Origin: Catonia carolina
Taxonomy: Eukaryota > Arthropoda > Insecta > Hemiptera > Achilidae
DNA: 64,000 nt
Assembly: GCA_035578175.1 (NCBI GenBank)
Contig: JAQMRL010000001.1
Coordinates: 184,337,283-184,401,282 of the forward strand
Direction: 5' to 3'
The notes beneath the pieces are model-generated. The model saw only the letters and a program-made list of their open reading frames with translations, was not told where the DNA came from and did not search any database. The position numbers and the translations under genes were made by a program. Shown piece after piece: positions 12,558 through 23,625 of the stretch; within the stretch, counting starts at the first letter, position 1, and the number at the start of each line of letters is the position of its first letter.

Positions 12558-12848
12558 ATGCAGTTTACATCCACTCACGAAAACACATGTTTTATGACTT
12601 CTGAGTGGTCCCACCACTCACAGCCATCCAAGCCGGTCTTCTCAGAAAGGGAGTTTCCGCCACTCCCGACTAAAAAAGTCCCTCCTAAGGACAGCACTGC
12701 ATTCGATTTTTCTACGATCGTCCAGTTCTTAACCTCCCCTAAATTCCTAGCTTGGGTGGCTAATGTTCTTCCTCAATTAACATCTATTAGCTCCGCCTCT
12801 GAAGCTATCACTATCCTTATCTCATCTCTGACCTCCCTCCTTTTGTAA
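12558..12848 (+). pseudogene. C-terminal end of LINE ORF1 (gag-like)
   Basis: An open frame of 96 codons ends at TAA 12846-12848. It contains REFPPLPTKK and a hydrophobic end (TILISSLTSLLL). Comparable proline-rich and short hydrophobic tails close many Jockey-type ORF1 proteins, but no zinc knuckle is present because the N-terminal part is missing. The ATG at 12558 sits at the junction with flanking AT-rich DNA, so it is probably not a real start. The next ORF begins at the overlapping ATG 12848-12850, a spacing typical of two-ORF LINEs. Confidence 0.6.
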
Positions 12849-15305
12849 TGCGTTTTCCCATTATGTCATGGAATGGCATGGCATCCTTCGCCAACGAAAC
12901 GATCTACTACGAGTACTAACAGATTACGATATCGACGTTGCTCTTCTACAGGAAACTAAATTTTTACCTACTACTCGCTTTCGCCTATCTCCCTACGTTG
13001 TGTATCGTGCCGATCGACCTGGCGCTGTGGTCCCGGCAGGGGGGGTAGCTGTTCTAATACATAAGAGACATGTTCATAACTTCCTTGACGTGACCCATAT
13101 TCCTTCGATTGAACATGTCGCTGTTACGGTGCCTCTCTTCTCACGTCTGGTTACTTTCATTTCAGTTTACCGCCCCCCATCTGCTGCCCATTTCCACCCC
13201 GCAGCCCTTGCTATGCTCTTCGACCAACGTCAACCTGTGTTTGCAGCTGGCGATTGGAACAGCAAACACACGGATCTCGGCTGCCGAACAACGAACATTG
13301 CTGGTACTGAACTCCTGTCCTTCCTCGAGCAGTCTCCTTTGTCGTTAGCGCTCCATGTTCCTGACACCCCGACAAGGGTGCCCCCATTCACCTATCAACT
13401 TCCTGATATCCTTGATTACGCTATTTCTCTCGATCTTGCCTCCGTCCCAGACATCGATGTATTACCTGAATTGAATTCTGATCACTATCCAGTTGTGTTT
13501 ACTTTCACGTCCTCGACTGCTCGTATCCCTGTCCCGCCTCCTTCTCTGAAGGTCTGCTGGCGTTCCTTCTATGACTCAGTTGCCTCCCTAATCCCACCTG
13601 AACCCCCTACTATTACCACTGTAACTGAGCTTGAGTCCCATCTTGATTCCCTCACTTCGATACTTTCCGATTCCATTGCCCAGAACTCGCACCCACGCCC
13701 GCCTTGCACTAGGTCATCACTTCCAGCTCCTATCAAAGCAGCAATCGCCGATAGGCGTCGCTTTCGAAGGCTCTGGCAGCGCACCAGAGATCCACATCAT
13801 CGGGATCTGTTCAACGGTGCCGCTGCTAGGTGTAAACTGCTACTCGATGGTCACCGGTGTAGTAAGTGGGAGGACTACCTTCATCGAGTAGCGGATGACG
13901 GAAGACCATAGGAGGCCACACGTCGTTTGTTGTCGACCCAGAGGAAGTCGCATCCTCTGATGACACCTAATGGTTTGACATATTCTCCGCAGGCGATTGC
14001 TGACACTTTCGCTTCGCATTTTGAACGACATTTTGTTGCCCCTCCGCCCGTTCATCATGACCAGGATGAACTCATTCATGATGAAGTCAACTCAACGCTC
14101 TCTGACCCTACGCCCAGTAACTTACAACCCTTCACGGAGGATGATGTCACCTCTGTAATTTCTTCGATTAATCCGCGTAAGGCCCCTGGTCCTGATAATG
14201 TCTCTGGATACGCCATCCTGAATTCCCCGCCAGATCTAAAGCTTCATCTTTTGGCAATATTCAATGCAGTGTTGGCGCTGCAACATTTCCCCTCTTCATC
14301 GTCACGGCACTTGTGGATGCCAGAAATTCTTACTGTGACACGACGGCTGTGCTGCTTGATTTTCGGGCTGCATTTGACCGCGTCTGGCATATGGGCCTCC
14401 TTTACAAACTGGCGCAATTCTTTCCCCCCTCAACTGTCCGATTACTCCATTCTTATCTTACTGGAAGACAATTCCAAGTCTCTGTCACTATTCCTCAGTT
14501 CCACATGGCCATGTCCCCACTCACCCCTTCGTCCGCGGGTGTACCTCAGGGCTCGGTCCTTGGGCCCATCCTCTATCTTATGTACACCTTCGATTTTCCT
14601 GTCCGTGATTCAATCCAATTCGGACTGTTTGCCGATGATGCTATTCTGTACCGTCACGGCAGATGCCTCCGCCTCAATTGCCGCGCGCTTCAAACTCAGC
14701 TTCTAGACATCACTAGCTGGTGTCGTGTCTGGAGATTATCACTTAACACCACAAAATGCGAAGCAATCCACTTTACATTAAAACGCAATGTTCCTCCGCC
14801 TCTACGATTGGAAGGGGAACTCCTCCCATGGCAGAACAGCGTGAAGTATCTAGGGGTTGACCTAGATAAACGATTGACACTTCGACAGCACATTGACAGC
14901 AAGCTTAGCAAGGGTAGGGCCTTGTTCGCTTTATTCATTCCTTTGTTCCTCTCTCCTGCATACTCCTCAAAACTGAAACTTCTTATGTACTCCTCTATCC
15001 TACGTCCTTTCCTTTTGTACGGGTCACCGGTATGGTGGCCCTTTCTCTCCAAGTCCAACAAAAGACGTACTTCAGCATACCAGAACAAAGTCCTCCGGTG
15101 CATCACACAGTTCCACTATCTTATATCCAATCGCATCATGCACGAACACCTTCTCTTCCCTTCTATGGAGGACTTTATTTACAATACCTCGAAACGGCTA
15201 CACGACGCTGGGAAAACTGACGGACCCCAGATCATTCAGGACTTGTACCGACGTCCACACCCACCTGAAGTCTTTATGCCATTACCATTCCACGACTTTA
15301 TCTAA
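12848..15305 (+). pseudogene. LINE ORF2: endonuclease + reverse transcriptase, broken
   Basis: The protein would nick target DNA and copy the element RNA. From ATG 12848 the frame reads MRFPIMSWNGM and then shifts; a one-base loss near 12863-12870 puts the rest in the frame open from 12868. That frame holds the endonuclease, numbered from 12868: E29 in LLQET, YRPPS (~101-105), GDWN (128-131) and SDH (204-206). It ends at a premature TAG at 13909-13911, and the same frame reopens and runs into the RT start (RKAPGPDNVSGY). At about 14293-14312 a deletion plus frameshift removes the segment before motif A. The third piece, numbered from 14313, holds motif A (D16, AFD), motif B GVPQGSVLGP, motif C FADD (106-109), KYLGVDLDKRLT and the C-terminus. 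Intact ORF2 of this type is roughly 900 residues. Frames on the opposite strand are shadows. Confidence 0.88.
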
Positions 15306-15925
15306 ATTCCAGTATGACCCACTTAACAAAATTTAGAGTTGCCACATTTTTATTCTGCCCTGTATTCCTCTTATTTGCCCATGCCCCTTCTACTTGTATG
15401 ACTCACTCCCCCCAGTTGGTAGTTGTCCCCATGTTCCTATGCATAATCACTCCACTACGGTGAAAAGAGCCGCCATTTTAAATTGATAAACACTCAGAAC
15501 ATAAAAAGGCCGGTGATTATGCCAAACTCTACCCTTTCCGTCTCCCCTGAAATCATAAACTAACCCCTACCTTAAATTATACCTTTAGTCCACGTTCAGT
15601 AAAATGTATGCCTCTCCCTCCCCAAGATAATAGGACTCCCACAAAACTGAAAAAGGCCACTGAAATATAAAATAAAATAAAAGAGCCGCTCTTAAACCCA
15701 CTTGTCCCTTAATTTAAATTTTCCACAAATAACTTCTAAAAATAAATTACCTCCTTTCAAGTCCCAGTTCCAATGTCCCACGAACCAGAATCCTATTTCC
15801 TATTTAAACCATAAAATTCCCCCTAAATTTCTTGAGGTTGCAATTATTCTGTTATATTGTTCCCCGAGCGACCAGGTGTTCCTTAACACGATGTCGCCAT
15901 CATAGGGCTTCTTAGCCCTCTCAAC
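15306..15925 (+). other. LINE 3' UTR
   Basis: C-rich, non-coding sequence after the ORF2 stop. It contains two similar motifs, AAAAGAGCCGCCATTTT (about 15464) and AAAAGAGCCGCTCTTAAA (about 15679), and AAAAAGGCC at two places. The stretch 15895-15950 closes with a doubled AGGATTC. It shares no sequence with the SINE tails in the window, so no SINE here looks like its parasite. Confidence 0.6.
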
Positions 15926-16075
15926 CAGGATTCAGGATTCATATTTTATACTAGGTATAACTATTATTTTTTTATTGTTGGATAAGATATAGCACAGTCG
16001 TTCTTTAAAATGTGATGTGAAAACTTTTGTAATTATTATTACTATGTATGTATTAATATTAAAAAGTTTTTTTCA

Positions 16076-16735
16076 ATATTTGAGATTAGTTACAATCAGT
16101 TAAAAACAAAAACTTTAAGTAAATAACATGAAAGTGTTTGAATGACGAAGACAATACCCAATGGTATTGCTTCCAAAAGAAAAACAAAATTATTTATATG
16201 TTTTGAAAACATTAAATTCAGATAAAAGATGAATATCAGTAATAAAAAAGGTAACAAAGTTAATAGCGGTGGTAGAAGAATGCGTAGAGGAAGAAGATGA
16301 TGTTCATGTTCATATGGACTTCAATTATTTACAATGTAGGTTAGTTGGTGAATCTAAACGGAATGTCAAGCAATTTTATTCTTTTTAGTCGTGCTACGTC
16401 TTCGCTATTATCAAGGAAATTAAGCGCCAAATAATTTGGGTGATCTGCTAATTTTTCTTGATATTTAGAACTTAGCTGCGTAATTTCTTCTTTCACGGTG
16501 TTGACACCTAAGTCCTTATACAACGCATCATTTGTCAGATACCATGGAGCATTTGTTATAATCCGTAAAACTTTTGACTGAAATCATCTTTTGGTTGGAT
16601 GATAGCAAGATTCGATTTCGCAGCTGATCCCGAAAGCGGTAACCCATAAGTCCATAGCGGTTTCAATATGACATTGTACAGTAAGAGCTTGCTTTCTAAT
16701 GACAGCTGTGAACGTTTTTTCATTATTTTTTTAAT
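16076..16735 (-). pseudogene. Jockey-type LINE 3' end (copy 1 of a pair)
   Basis: On the minus strand an open frame at 16341-16523 encodes the C-terminus: VKEEITQLSSKYQEKLADHP, then NYLALNFLDNSED, LKRIKLLDIPFRF. This is a common Jockey-type ORF2 ending in insects. Upstream to about 16720 an interrupted frame gives LSLESKLLLYNVILKPLWTYG, the conserved tyrosine-glycine region after the RT palm. Downstream 3' UTR to about 16076 aligns with 25226-25540. It is 5'-truncated with at least one frameshift near 16530. Confidence 0.75.
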
Positions 16736-16799
16736 ACCCAGATTAATGTTAACTTATTATCTGTCATCGCAGACACAATAAGCAAATAGTTTAATAATT

Positions 16800-17105
16800 G
16801 GAAATAACTTGTGAGAAGAGCACCCAGAGGTATGTCTTCATACAAGTTCTTATTCAGGCATTTAAAAACAAAAACACCTTCCCCTCAACAACTCATCGCT
16901 ACAATACCCGAACAAGTACTTAATTCCATTCCACAGAGCTTCCACCAATTATACCTAAGACAATCTTTTTGGGTTATTTAGCTCCTAATTTTTTGAATCT
17001 TATGCCTATTGATGTCAGAAATCTGCTGAACATCATAAAGTTTAAAAATATAGTCAGTCTGTGGTTGCTTAGTCAAGATCCACTGGGTGTTAACTCCTTC
17101 TAATC
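16800..17105 (+). pseudogene. CR1/L2-like LINE C-terminus
   Basis: Two plus-strand frames give THRYNTRTST and then YLAPNFLNLMPIDVRNLLNI followed by FKNIVSLWLL. An HxYNTR motif followed by a short P-x-hydrophobic-N-x-(L/M)-P-x-x-(I/V)-R block and an FK..L..WL helix characterises the C-terminal tail of CR1/L2-type ORF2 proteins. There is a stop after the first part and no RT palm. It lies back to back with the minus-strand Jockey remnant. Confidence 0.6.
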
Positions 17106-17599
17106 CTTTACTGGTTCACTTACTATACTTTTGGGCCATGAAAACTGACTTCTGCCCTAACGGGATGCTCTCATCAAGTCTACCCTAAAACATGGCTGTG
17201 CCATAGTTGGGTAGGTTGATTTCCACTTAACCATAATTTTATCAATTCGTGTAAATAATAAATGCATTAATAATAACAACAGTATCTTATATATAATTTT
17301 TCTCTTGTTTTTGTTTATCCAATCTGCTAAATGGGAAATAAAATGTATTTATTATCATTAATCATAGAATAATAAGTGCTTAATTCAATAGAAAATTTAA
17401 AAGTGATTAAATTATTAAAACAAATATAAATACTCGTATATACGAAAAAAATAAATAATATTATCTGCCGTTTTTTCAGAAAAGGTCAATGGGATGGACT
17501 TTTCTAAACGTCGCTGAGTAGTGCAGTTGTCAGCACTAGAGTTGTTTACATGTCAGACTGTTTGTTTTTCCCACGATAAACGTATCATATTTGGATATT
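17106..17599. other. AT-rich intergenic stretch
   Basis: The first ~150 bp may be 3' UTR of the preceding LINE fragment; nothing recognisable in the rest. Confidence 0.4.
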
Positions 17600-18324
17600 C
17601 AGTCAAACTTCTGTAACTCGAATCCTCAAGGGATGAGAAAAAATTTCGAGTTACAGAAATTTTGAGTTATGTAAAAATAACTACAAATCATTTATTAAAA
17701 AGTAGCAAACACAGACATTCCACATAAGCTAATAGAGTAGCCTGCAATATGTAAAATATGGAGGCCTACTGGACATGCGAAATTTCGCAATACAGTACTA
17801 TACGTTGCATTTAGCTTAGCTATAAGCTACAGTGTTAAGAACTGTACATATTGTATACACTATATACTATATACACTATATACCATATAGTATTCCAAAA
17901 TTACGCTATTTTAATATTACAGTACTTGCTGAATATATGGTACATTGTACCGACAGACTATGGTTCTATGTTCTGCGGTCCACCAAAGATTTGTTGATTG
18001 AAAGAAATTCATTGTTTTTGTTTACGCTTGTTAGGCCTACATAGGCAACCAGGTGATTTTGAGGGTCTGAACCCTTTTATGGTCGAATATTTCCTCTTGA
18101 AATGAAAGAAGCAGCACTGTACCTACAGTTTTCAAAAGACCAAAATGGTATTTTGAGGACTATGTACATAATTTCGTCAAAAGAAAATGAATAAATAGTT
18201 CGACTTAGAGAAATGATGGAATTCGAGTTCTAGATGGATTTTTACGGAGTAAATGCATTAAAGGTTGAAGGGAACTGAAATTAAATTCGAGATATAAAAA
18301 AATCGAGTTATAGAAGTTCGACCG
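17600..18324 (+). mobile_element. pogo/Tigger-like non-autonomous TIR element
   Basis: The left end CAGTCAAACTTCTGTAACTC is mirrored at the right end by CGGTCGAACTTCTATAACTC on the opposite strand. Both are followed inward by further GAGTTAYAGAA-type repeats (17640-17665 and 18285-18312), so each end carries two nested copies. The right end abuts TA. Length is about 725 bp with no transposase. The interior contains a CTATATA-rich palindromic run (about 17850-17890). CAG-type ends with TA targets suit pogo/Tigger, but the left TA is not clean, so the class is tentative. Confidence 0.6.
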
Positions 18325-20559
18325 TACCAACTGTTTAATCTTAATTGTTCAGTAGTATATTTTGTCACAGTTAGACTACAAAAAACCAAGAAAACGAGCA
18401 AATTAGCTAATTAGGAAAATAAACCTACCATGACTAAATAATTATGTAAACACCAAGTATGTTCCCTTTAAATACTAAAAAAAATATTTTCTTTAAAATA
18501 ATCGTGATCTTGTAAGTCTTTCCACAATTATTAGCAAAGTATACTCTAACACATAAAGGAGCTTCAATTAGTCTGTACTAAAGTAATTTTGATACTTTTT
18601 TAAGTATTGCGTTAGAAATTATGTTATTATATAAAATATTTTAGTATAATATATATTATACCAATCATTGAGAAATTATATAGATAGTTGCTGTCTATAC
18701 ATAATGAGAATTTCTAAAGTGCACTCAAGTCGATTAAGGTTGAAAAATCGCGCGGTTATATTAAAATATTGAAGCATACTGTACATTTTTATCCTTTTGT
18801 TCATTGAAGTTTTTAACGATCTGCCTTTAAATGTAACATCATGTATAAAAATTGTTAACGTTTGAAAAGTGTTAAAATCTTGGTTATATTTAAGAGATGA
18901 TGTCGAATTTTTGTTTCATTAATATATTTTGCTAATATCATTATTTTAAATTGAACTATTGTATTTCAGTTTTATATACACATATGTAGTTTTTATACAC
19001 ATATGTTTTTTAAAAAAACTGATCTTATTTGTTTTTCTTAATATCTATTCATTTAAGACTAAAATTAAAAATTTATGATATTTTTTTAGCTTGGCTCTGG
19101 GCTTTCCTTTCTTTTTCTGAGCCTGATAGTCCCTCAGCAGGATTTTCAATGAGGTACCTAACCATATTTTTTCCAGTTGTCATCGTTGTTGTTGTTGTAC
19201 GTTTGGTTAATTATTGTGTTATAAAAATTAGTTCAATTACAAATATATTTTATATGGATAAGTAATTAACCTATTATATTTTTCTCTGAAACCAATGTAA
19301 AATTTATAATTTGGAAATTATGTGTGTGAATAAAATAAATAAGTTACTGCAAAAAGAACTGAGTATTTAACAGTAACAATACTTAATTACAACGGTGTTA
19401 TTTATTGTAGGTTAATAACAACAACAATTATAAACACGATGAACAATATATGTCATTCTGAACAACATTAAAATTTATGCCAAAGATTAACTTATATCTC
19501 GTGTATCAGGAGACCTTCAATTTGATTTTATGACATCAATCTATTGAGTAAGAATCACACTACAATTGAATATTGTAATGATTTATATATCTAATATCGT
19601 TATTTTTTTTAATAACTTAAGTTATATGAGAATCTTCTGAAGCTCATGTCAAAAAATAAATCCGTATTTATTATTATTAATTACTTTTACTCAACAAGAT
19701 GGTAGTAGAAACAGTATTTCTCTTGTATTTATAAAAGAAAATGAAGGTCTAACAAGTTGATATATATACCTGAATTTTTATATAAATAAATAAGAATCCG
19801 CTCACTGAATAACTCAGTCACTAATCTCTCATTTCTCGATAACCAAGAAGGCTAAAATTGCCACATTTATTCCTCAGTGGTTGAACAGAAAAACTGAAGG
19901 ATTTGCATTTTGTTCTAACAATGTGAAAGATAGAAATAAAGTGACTAACCTAGTCCAATACATAGTCCAATGCATATACCTTCTCGAAGAGTTATAGTTT
20001 GAAAACCCATATTAAAATTACAACTTTGGTTCATAATTATTTCGCTGAGAACAAATATCAAATGTTTATACACACAAGATAAAGATCCTTCCCTAAACCA
20101 CTTTTTGGCTTACGAGGGACCGAAGATCAGCAATAATGGGGAATTGTTCTTCCCTGTACTTTTGCATTTGGTATTATTATGGCTGCGAGAGATATACTGT
20201 TTTAAACCTTTCACTCTTGGCAACTTAAAAAAATATAGGATAAAGTCGTACAGTACCTTTTTACACTGCAATTTAAACAATTGAGTAAAATTTTATTTTA
20301 AAGCAATACAATACTACCTATAAAAGTACTACATACTGGGTAGTTAACCGTTTATTTTAATATCCAATAAAATTAATAATTTTTCGAAAAATCGTAAATG
20401 CTTGTATTGCAAGTTACGAAAAAATGTCGTACATTAAATAGGGTACCTACAAATAGTCGACCAGTTATATTTTTACGAAATATTCTGGTAGAAATTAAAA
20501 ATATGTAGAGTTAATAATTCCTTTTAGTTTATTTAAAGTCGTATCAACAGCTTGGTTTT
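18325..20559. other. AT-rich intergenic stretch
   Basis: No element recognised. A (GTT)4-like run lies at about 19184-19196. The block 19795-20215 is less AT-rich than its surroundings and might be an old repeat, but no second copy occurs in the window. Confidence 0.4.
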
Positions 20560-20660
20560 TACGACTACGGTGGGTTTTGACTTGTAATAATTTCCAAACA
20601 CTAGCCTTGAATCAAACCCGGGACCTTTACGTTGTAACTACCACTACGCTACGGAGGGGG
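20560..20660 (-). mobile_element. tRNA-headed SINE, family 1
   Basis: On the minus strand the sequence runs CCTCCGTAGCGTAGTGGTAG, then a B-box-like GGTTTGATTC, then AAAACCCACCGTAGTC from the body. It is 3'-truncated relative to the copy at 3927. Confidence 0.75.
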
Positions 20661-20894
20661 ATGTTAATACTTTTTATTGGAATAATAAGAAAATATATAG
20701 CCTATATAATTATTAAATATAATTATATTTTAAAACTAAAATTAATTACAATTAAGAGTAAATATTTTACAGTTCTATCAGATATCTGCAGTTTTATTTT
20801 TACAAATTTGACAAGTAAAAAATGTTTTCTTGGTTACAGCATTTTACATGTGCCCATCCATAATACTTCATACACTGCATCCAGTCTTCTTTAA

Positions 20895-20998
20895 GGGGAG
20901 ACTGTACTTTGTATCCCGCCAATGTTCATTTTTTTTTAATTTTTAGTTACATTTTTCATAGGATTGGTAAAAGATAGGGAAATGAAACTTTACTCACC
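20895..20998 (+). mobile_element. Left end of the GGGGAGACTGTA element (fragment)
   Basis: It starts GGGGAGACTGTACTTTGTAT and matches the first ~100 bp of the complete element at 50221-50944. The rest is missing because the match stops where the Talua-like SINE starts (~21000). Confidence 0.7.
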
Positions 20999-20999
20999 G

Positions 21000-21263
21000 T
21001 AGGTATCGGGTTTCTCCTCGAATGATCCAATGAGATGAGAATGATGTATGACGTAGAGTCTGGTACGGACCATTTCTGAGAGAGTTGGTAATGGTTAATT
21101 GAACCCCAACCATCAAAGTACGCCGGTAACCACTGTCTATTATTCAAATCCGTATAAAAGTAACTACCTTTACTAGGATTTGAATCATGAACCTTCGTCT
21201 CCAAAAAAAATAGCTGTTAAACAGCTGACTTCCGCGACAACTCTACCTCCAGACCAACCTGGT
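21000..21263 (-). mobile_element. Talua-like tRNA-headed SINE
   Basis: On the minus strand the head CCACCAGGTTGGTCTGGAGG is followed by GTCAGCTGTTTAACAGCT, a B-box-like ATTCAAATCC, and a body with GTGGTTACCGGCGTACTTTG, GGTTGGGGTTCAATTAACCA and CAGAAATGGTC. This body is characteristic of Talua-type SINEs described from termites and found in other insects (recognised from memory). A second, rearranged piece lies at 53682-53915. The ORFs across it are incidental. Confidence 0.7.
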
Positions 21264-21808
21264 GGATCTGTTTTCTTTATAACTGTTTTTTATTTAGAAT
21301 CTCGAAAAAAAACCTTTTCTTCTTTCTTATTTTTACCACTTCTCTTTAATTTCCATTCAGCTTTCCTAATTTCACAATTCAGAAGTTTCTCTACAGCAAG
21401 TCACAGTTCTGAAAATGCTTCGGTTGTCTATCATTGAGTAATTTATATTCAAAATAACTAGTAAATTTATTGCCGTTTTTTTTTTGTTTATTTCCTACCA
21501 TTTCCCTTATTCGGCTTCTGCCATTGTCTCTTGTAATGAACGAAACTTAGATAAAACTCAACTTTGCGTAATTTTATTTGGTCGGTACTGGACGACAGTT
21601 ACGTAAATGCATTAACGGCGACAGGACGTCAGCAAAACGTCATATATTGAAAAAATTATTATTTATCACAACTTAATGGACTAAAGATAAGAAATATAAG
21701 TTACATTAAAGTCAATTACCTTTCCAGAAATGGACGGAATTACGGTGAAAAATACTGCGCGCTAATTGTTACCGTACTGCTGCACTTAATTTGTGTAGTG
21801 TACACAAA
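21264..21808. other. AT-rich intergenic stretch
   Basis: Nothing recognised, apart from a perfect short palindrome-like TTGTGTAGTGTACACAA just left of the MITE. Confidence 0.4.
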
Positions 21809-22359
21809 TTAACCCTTTTTAGGTCTTTGGTAAGTATACTTATCACTGGCAATAAGGTTGATTTTTTTTTAAGAATATGCTATGTAGTTGAACCCTATTG
21901 GCATTGTATAGTTTTATAGATGTTCTCTGGTAAGTAGGCTACCCATATTTTGAAATTAGTGCGCAGCGACCATTTACTTTATGAATTACACGAATGTAGT
22001 AAGGATTCATACCAGCGTACGCAACTGTGTTGTTTTTCTACAGTGCTTAGAAAATTCGAGTTTTTTACGGGAAGGCAAGCACTCATACTAATATAAAATT
22101 GAGACAAGTTATTCAACACATTTTTCTGTTATATAGGACTACAAGTTGTTTTAATAAGCATTCTTACCACTAAATATTATGTGATTCCCATTTCAATAAA
22201 CGTTCCTTGGTAAGTATACTTACCAGGGCTTAATATAAAAAAGAAATATCTAACTGCTCTGGCACTAGAAATACATTATTCAAGTCCCTATAAAACAAAA
22301 TTTAACATTTTACAACATATATATTTTTTCCCCCGTAGTAATGCCCTATAAAGGGTTAA
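21809..22359 (+). mobile_element. piggyBac-like MITE, copy 1
   Basis: A 551-bp element bounded by TTAA on both sides (21809-21812 and 22356-22359). Inverted ends are TTAACCCTTTTTAGGTC and, reversed, TTAACCCTTTATAGGGC. TTAA targets plus CCC..GGG ends are the piggyBac hallmark. Near-palindromic GGTAAGTATACTTAYC sites lie 20 bp inside the left end and near 22210, ~145 bp inside the right end. A half-related GGTAAGTAGGCTACC lies at about 21929. No transposase is encoded. The homologue is at 29831-30367. Confidence 0.85.
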
Positions 22360-23379
22360 AATTGTGCTAATGTACACAATGCTGAATAAAAAACATAGTT
22401 TCCAGAATAAGTTTTGCACATTGTAGTGTTAGTACGCGGTGACCTTTATAGTGCTGCTATCTAATGGCGAAAGCGAGTAATTATTATGGTCGGTACTATA
22501 CGACTACCTCTACTGAACCGAATTTACAAAACAGTATTTCTGATTACACTACATACCCTTTTATTTAACTTTATTAGTAAATTTCTTTTGATTGTTTTAA
22601 ACAATGTTTAAAAATGTTAAATTCGGCCTCAAAATTTTACTTTGATGAAAAGTTATAGCTCAGTGTGATAAAATAGTTCATGGACGTAACAGAATAATAT
22701 TGATTAATACTTCAAATTTTTACCAATTGTTTGGCATTTGTTAAAACGTACAGTATTTAAAAAGATCAATTCGAAGCTTCATTGTATTACTTTTATTAAT
22801 GTTTTGTCCCGAAAAAATATATTTTTTTTATAAAATGAAAGCACTTAGAATCAATATTAAAAGATACTAATAACGATATGTGCTATAATTTAGTCATCTA
22901 GTCACTTAGCACAAATAAATTCTAGTAGATCTGTCAAAAGTGTAATATTGAGTGGTGTAGATAAGAGGGGTTGAGGGTATCAAGACACGCCCGAAATGTA
23001 AAAAATAAAATAAAAAATTAGTATAAAGATTAGTAAATTTTACTAATAGCAGGTACCCTACCAATTTAAATTAAATGAATTAAATAGCTATTTAATATAA
23101 TTTGAACTAGCGTCGCTTAACGCACTTCTTTAATATTAGTTATTTATTCAGATCATTGTAAAATCACTCCTTGTTTTAAGGTCTTTAAGGATTTTGCTGC
23201 GCTCGGCTTTTTAGGTCATGAATAAAAACTCTCACTACTGTATACTGGGTGAACAGGCTCATTCTCCTGCACCGAAAAGAGTTTAGAGCGATCAAAACCG
23301 AGAAATGCTTCTGTCATGGATGGTCGGTAAGGTCTGACAGGGAATTGTTGACAACCGGTTCACAAAACACATTTTTAAG
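22360..23379. other. AT-rich intergenic stretch
   Basis: No element was recognised. GGTCGGTACT occurs at 21581 and 22481, on either side of the MITE, as an unexplained short direct repeat. Confidence 0.4.
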
Positions 23380-23625
23380 ACACTAAACCGTAGACCTAAG
23401 TTGCCGGATAAATGGTTTAAAGAATTCAGAAAGCATATTGAAAAACCCGGAATAAACCGAGAAAACGTAATGAACCGAATCAGATTCAGACAACTACTTA
23501 TGGAGCTTAAGGGCTTTCACAAAGACTAAAAACAAAACATCGGGTGGGCAGAAGAACAGAGAAAAGCCTAGTGAGCGAATGCTGACAATATGAGCTGCAA
23601 AAACACTACGAGAAACACCTTAAGT
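23380..23625 (+). pseudogene. Non-LTR retrotransposon ORF2 C-terminus (decayed)
   Basis: The plus strand gives WFKEFRKHIEKPGINRENV and then RIRFRQLLMELKGF. After a stop comes GWAEEQRKA and, in a shifted frame, SERML. The pattern W-x-x-x-(I/F)-x-x-x-(L/I), D/N-R-x-x-FR, then TG-x-W-(S/T)EE-R-x-x-x-SE-x-M is a recurrent C-terminal tail of insect LINE polyproteins, also seen at 28585-28785. Several in-frame stops are present. The clade is not resolved. Confidence 0.55.

Larger units (their letters stand above)
12558..15925 (+). mobile_element. 5'-truncated, defective Jockey-like LINE
   Basis: This block has clearly higher GC than its surroundings. It holds the end of a gag-like ORF1 (12558-12848), an ORF2 with an AP-endonuclease and an RT (12848-15305), and a ~600-bp 3' UTR. 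The UTR ends near the doubled AGGATTC at about 15930-15943, with no long poly(A). Gene order, the ATG overlapping the ORF1 stop, and the RT motifs fit the Jockey superfamily. The 5' side is truncated within ORF1. No clear target-site duplication was found. With three ORF2 lesions it cannot be autonomous. Confidence 0.85.

Noticed and set aside
12558..15925. Endogenous virus
   Set aside because: The motif order (AP-type endonuclease then RT, no protease or integrase, no LTR, no envelope) is that of a non-LTR retrotransposon. No viral gene was recognised anywhere in the window.
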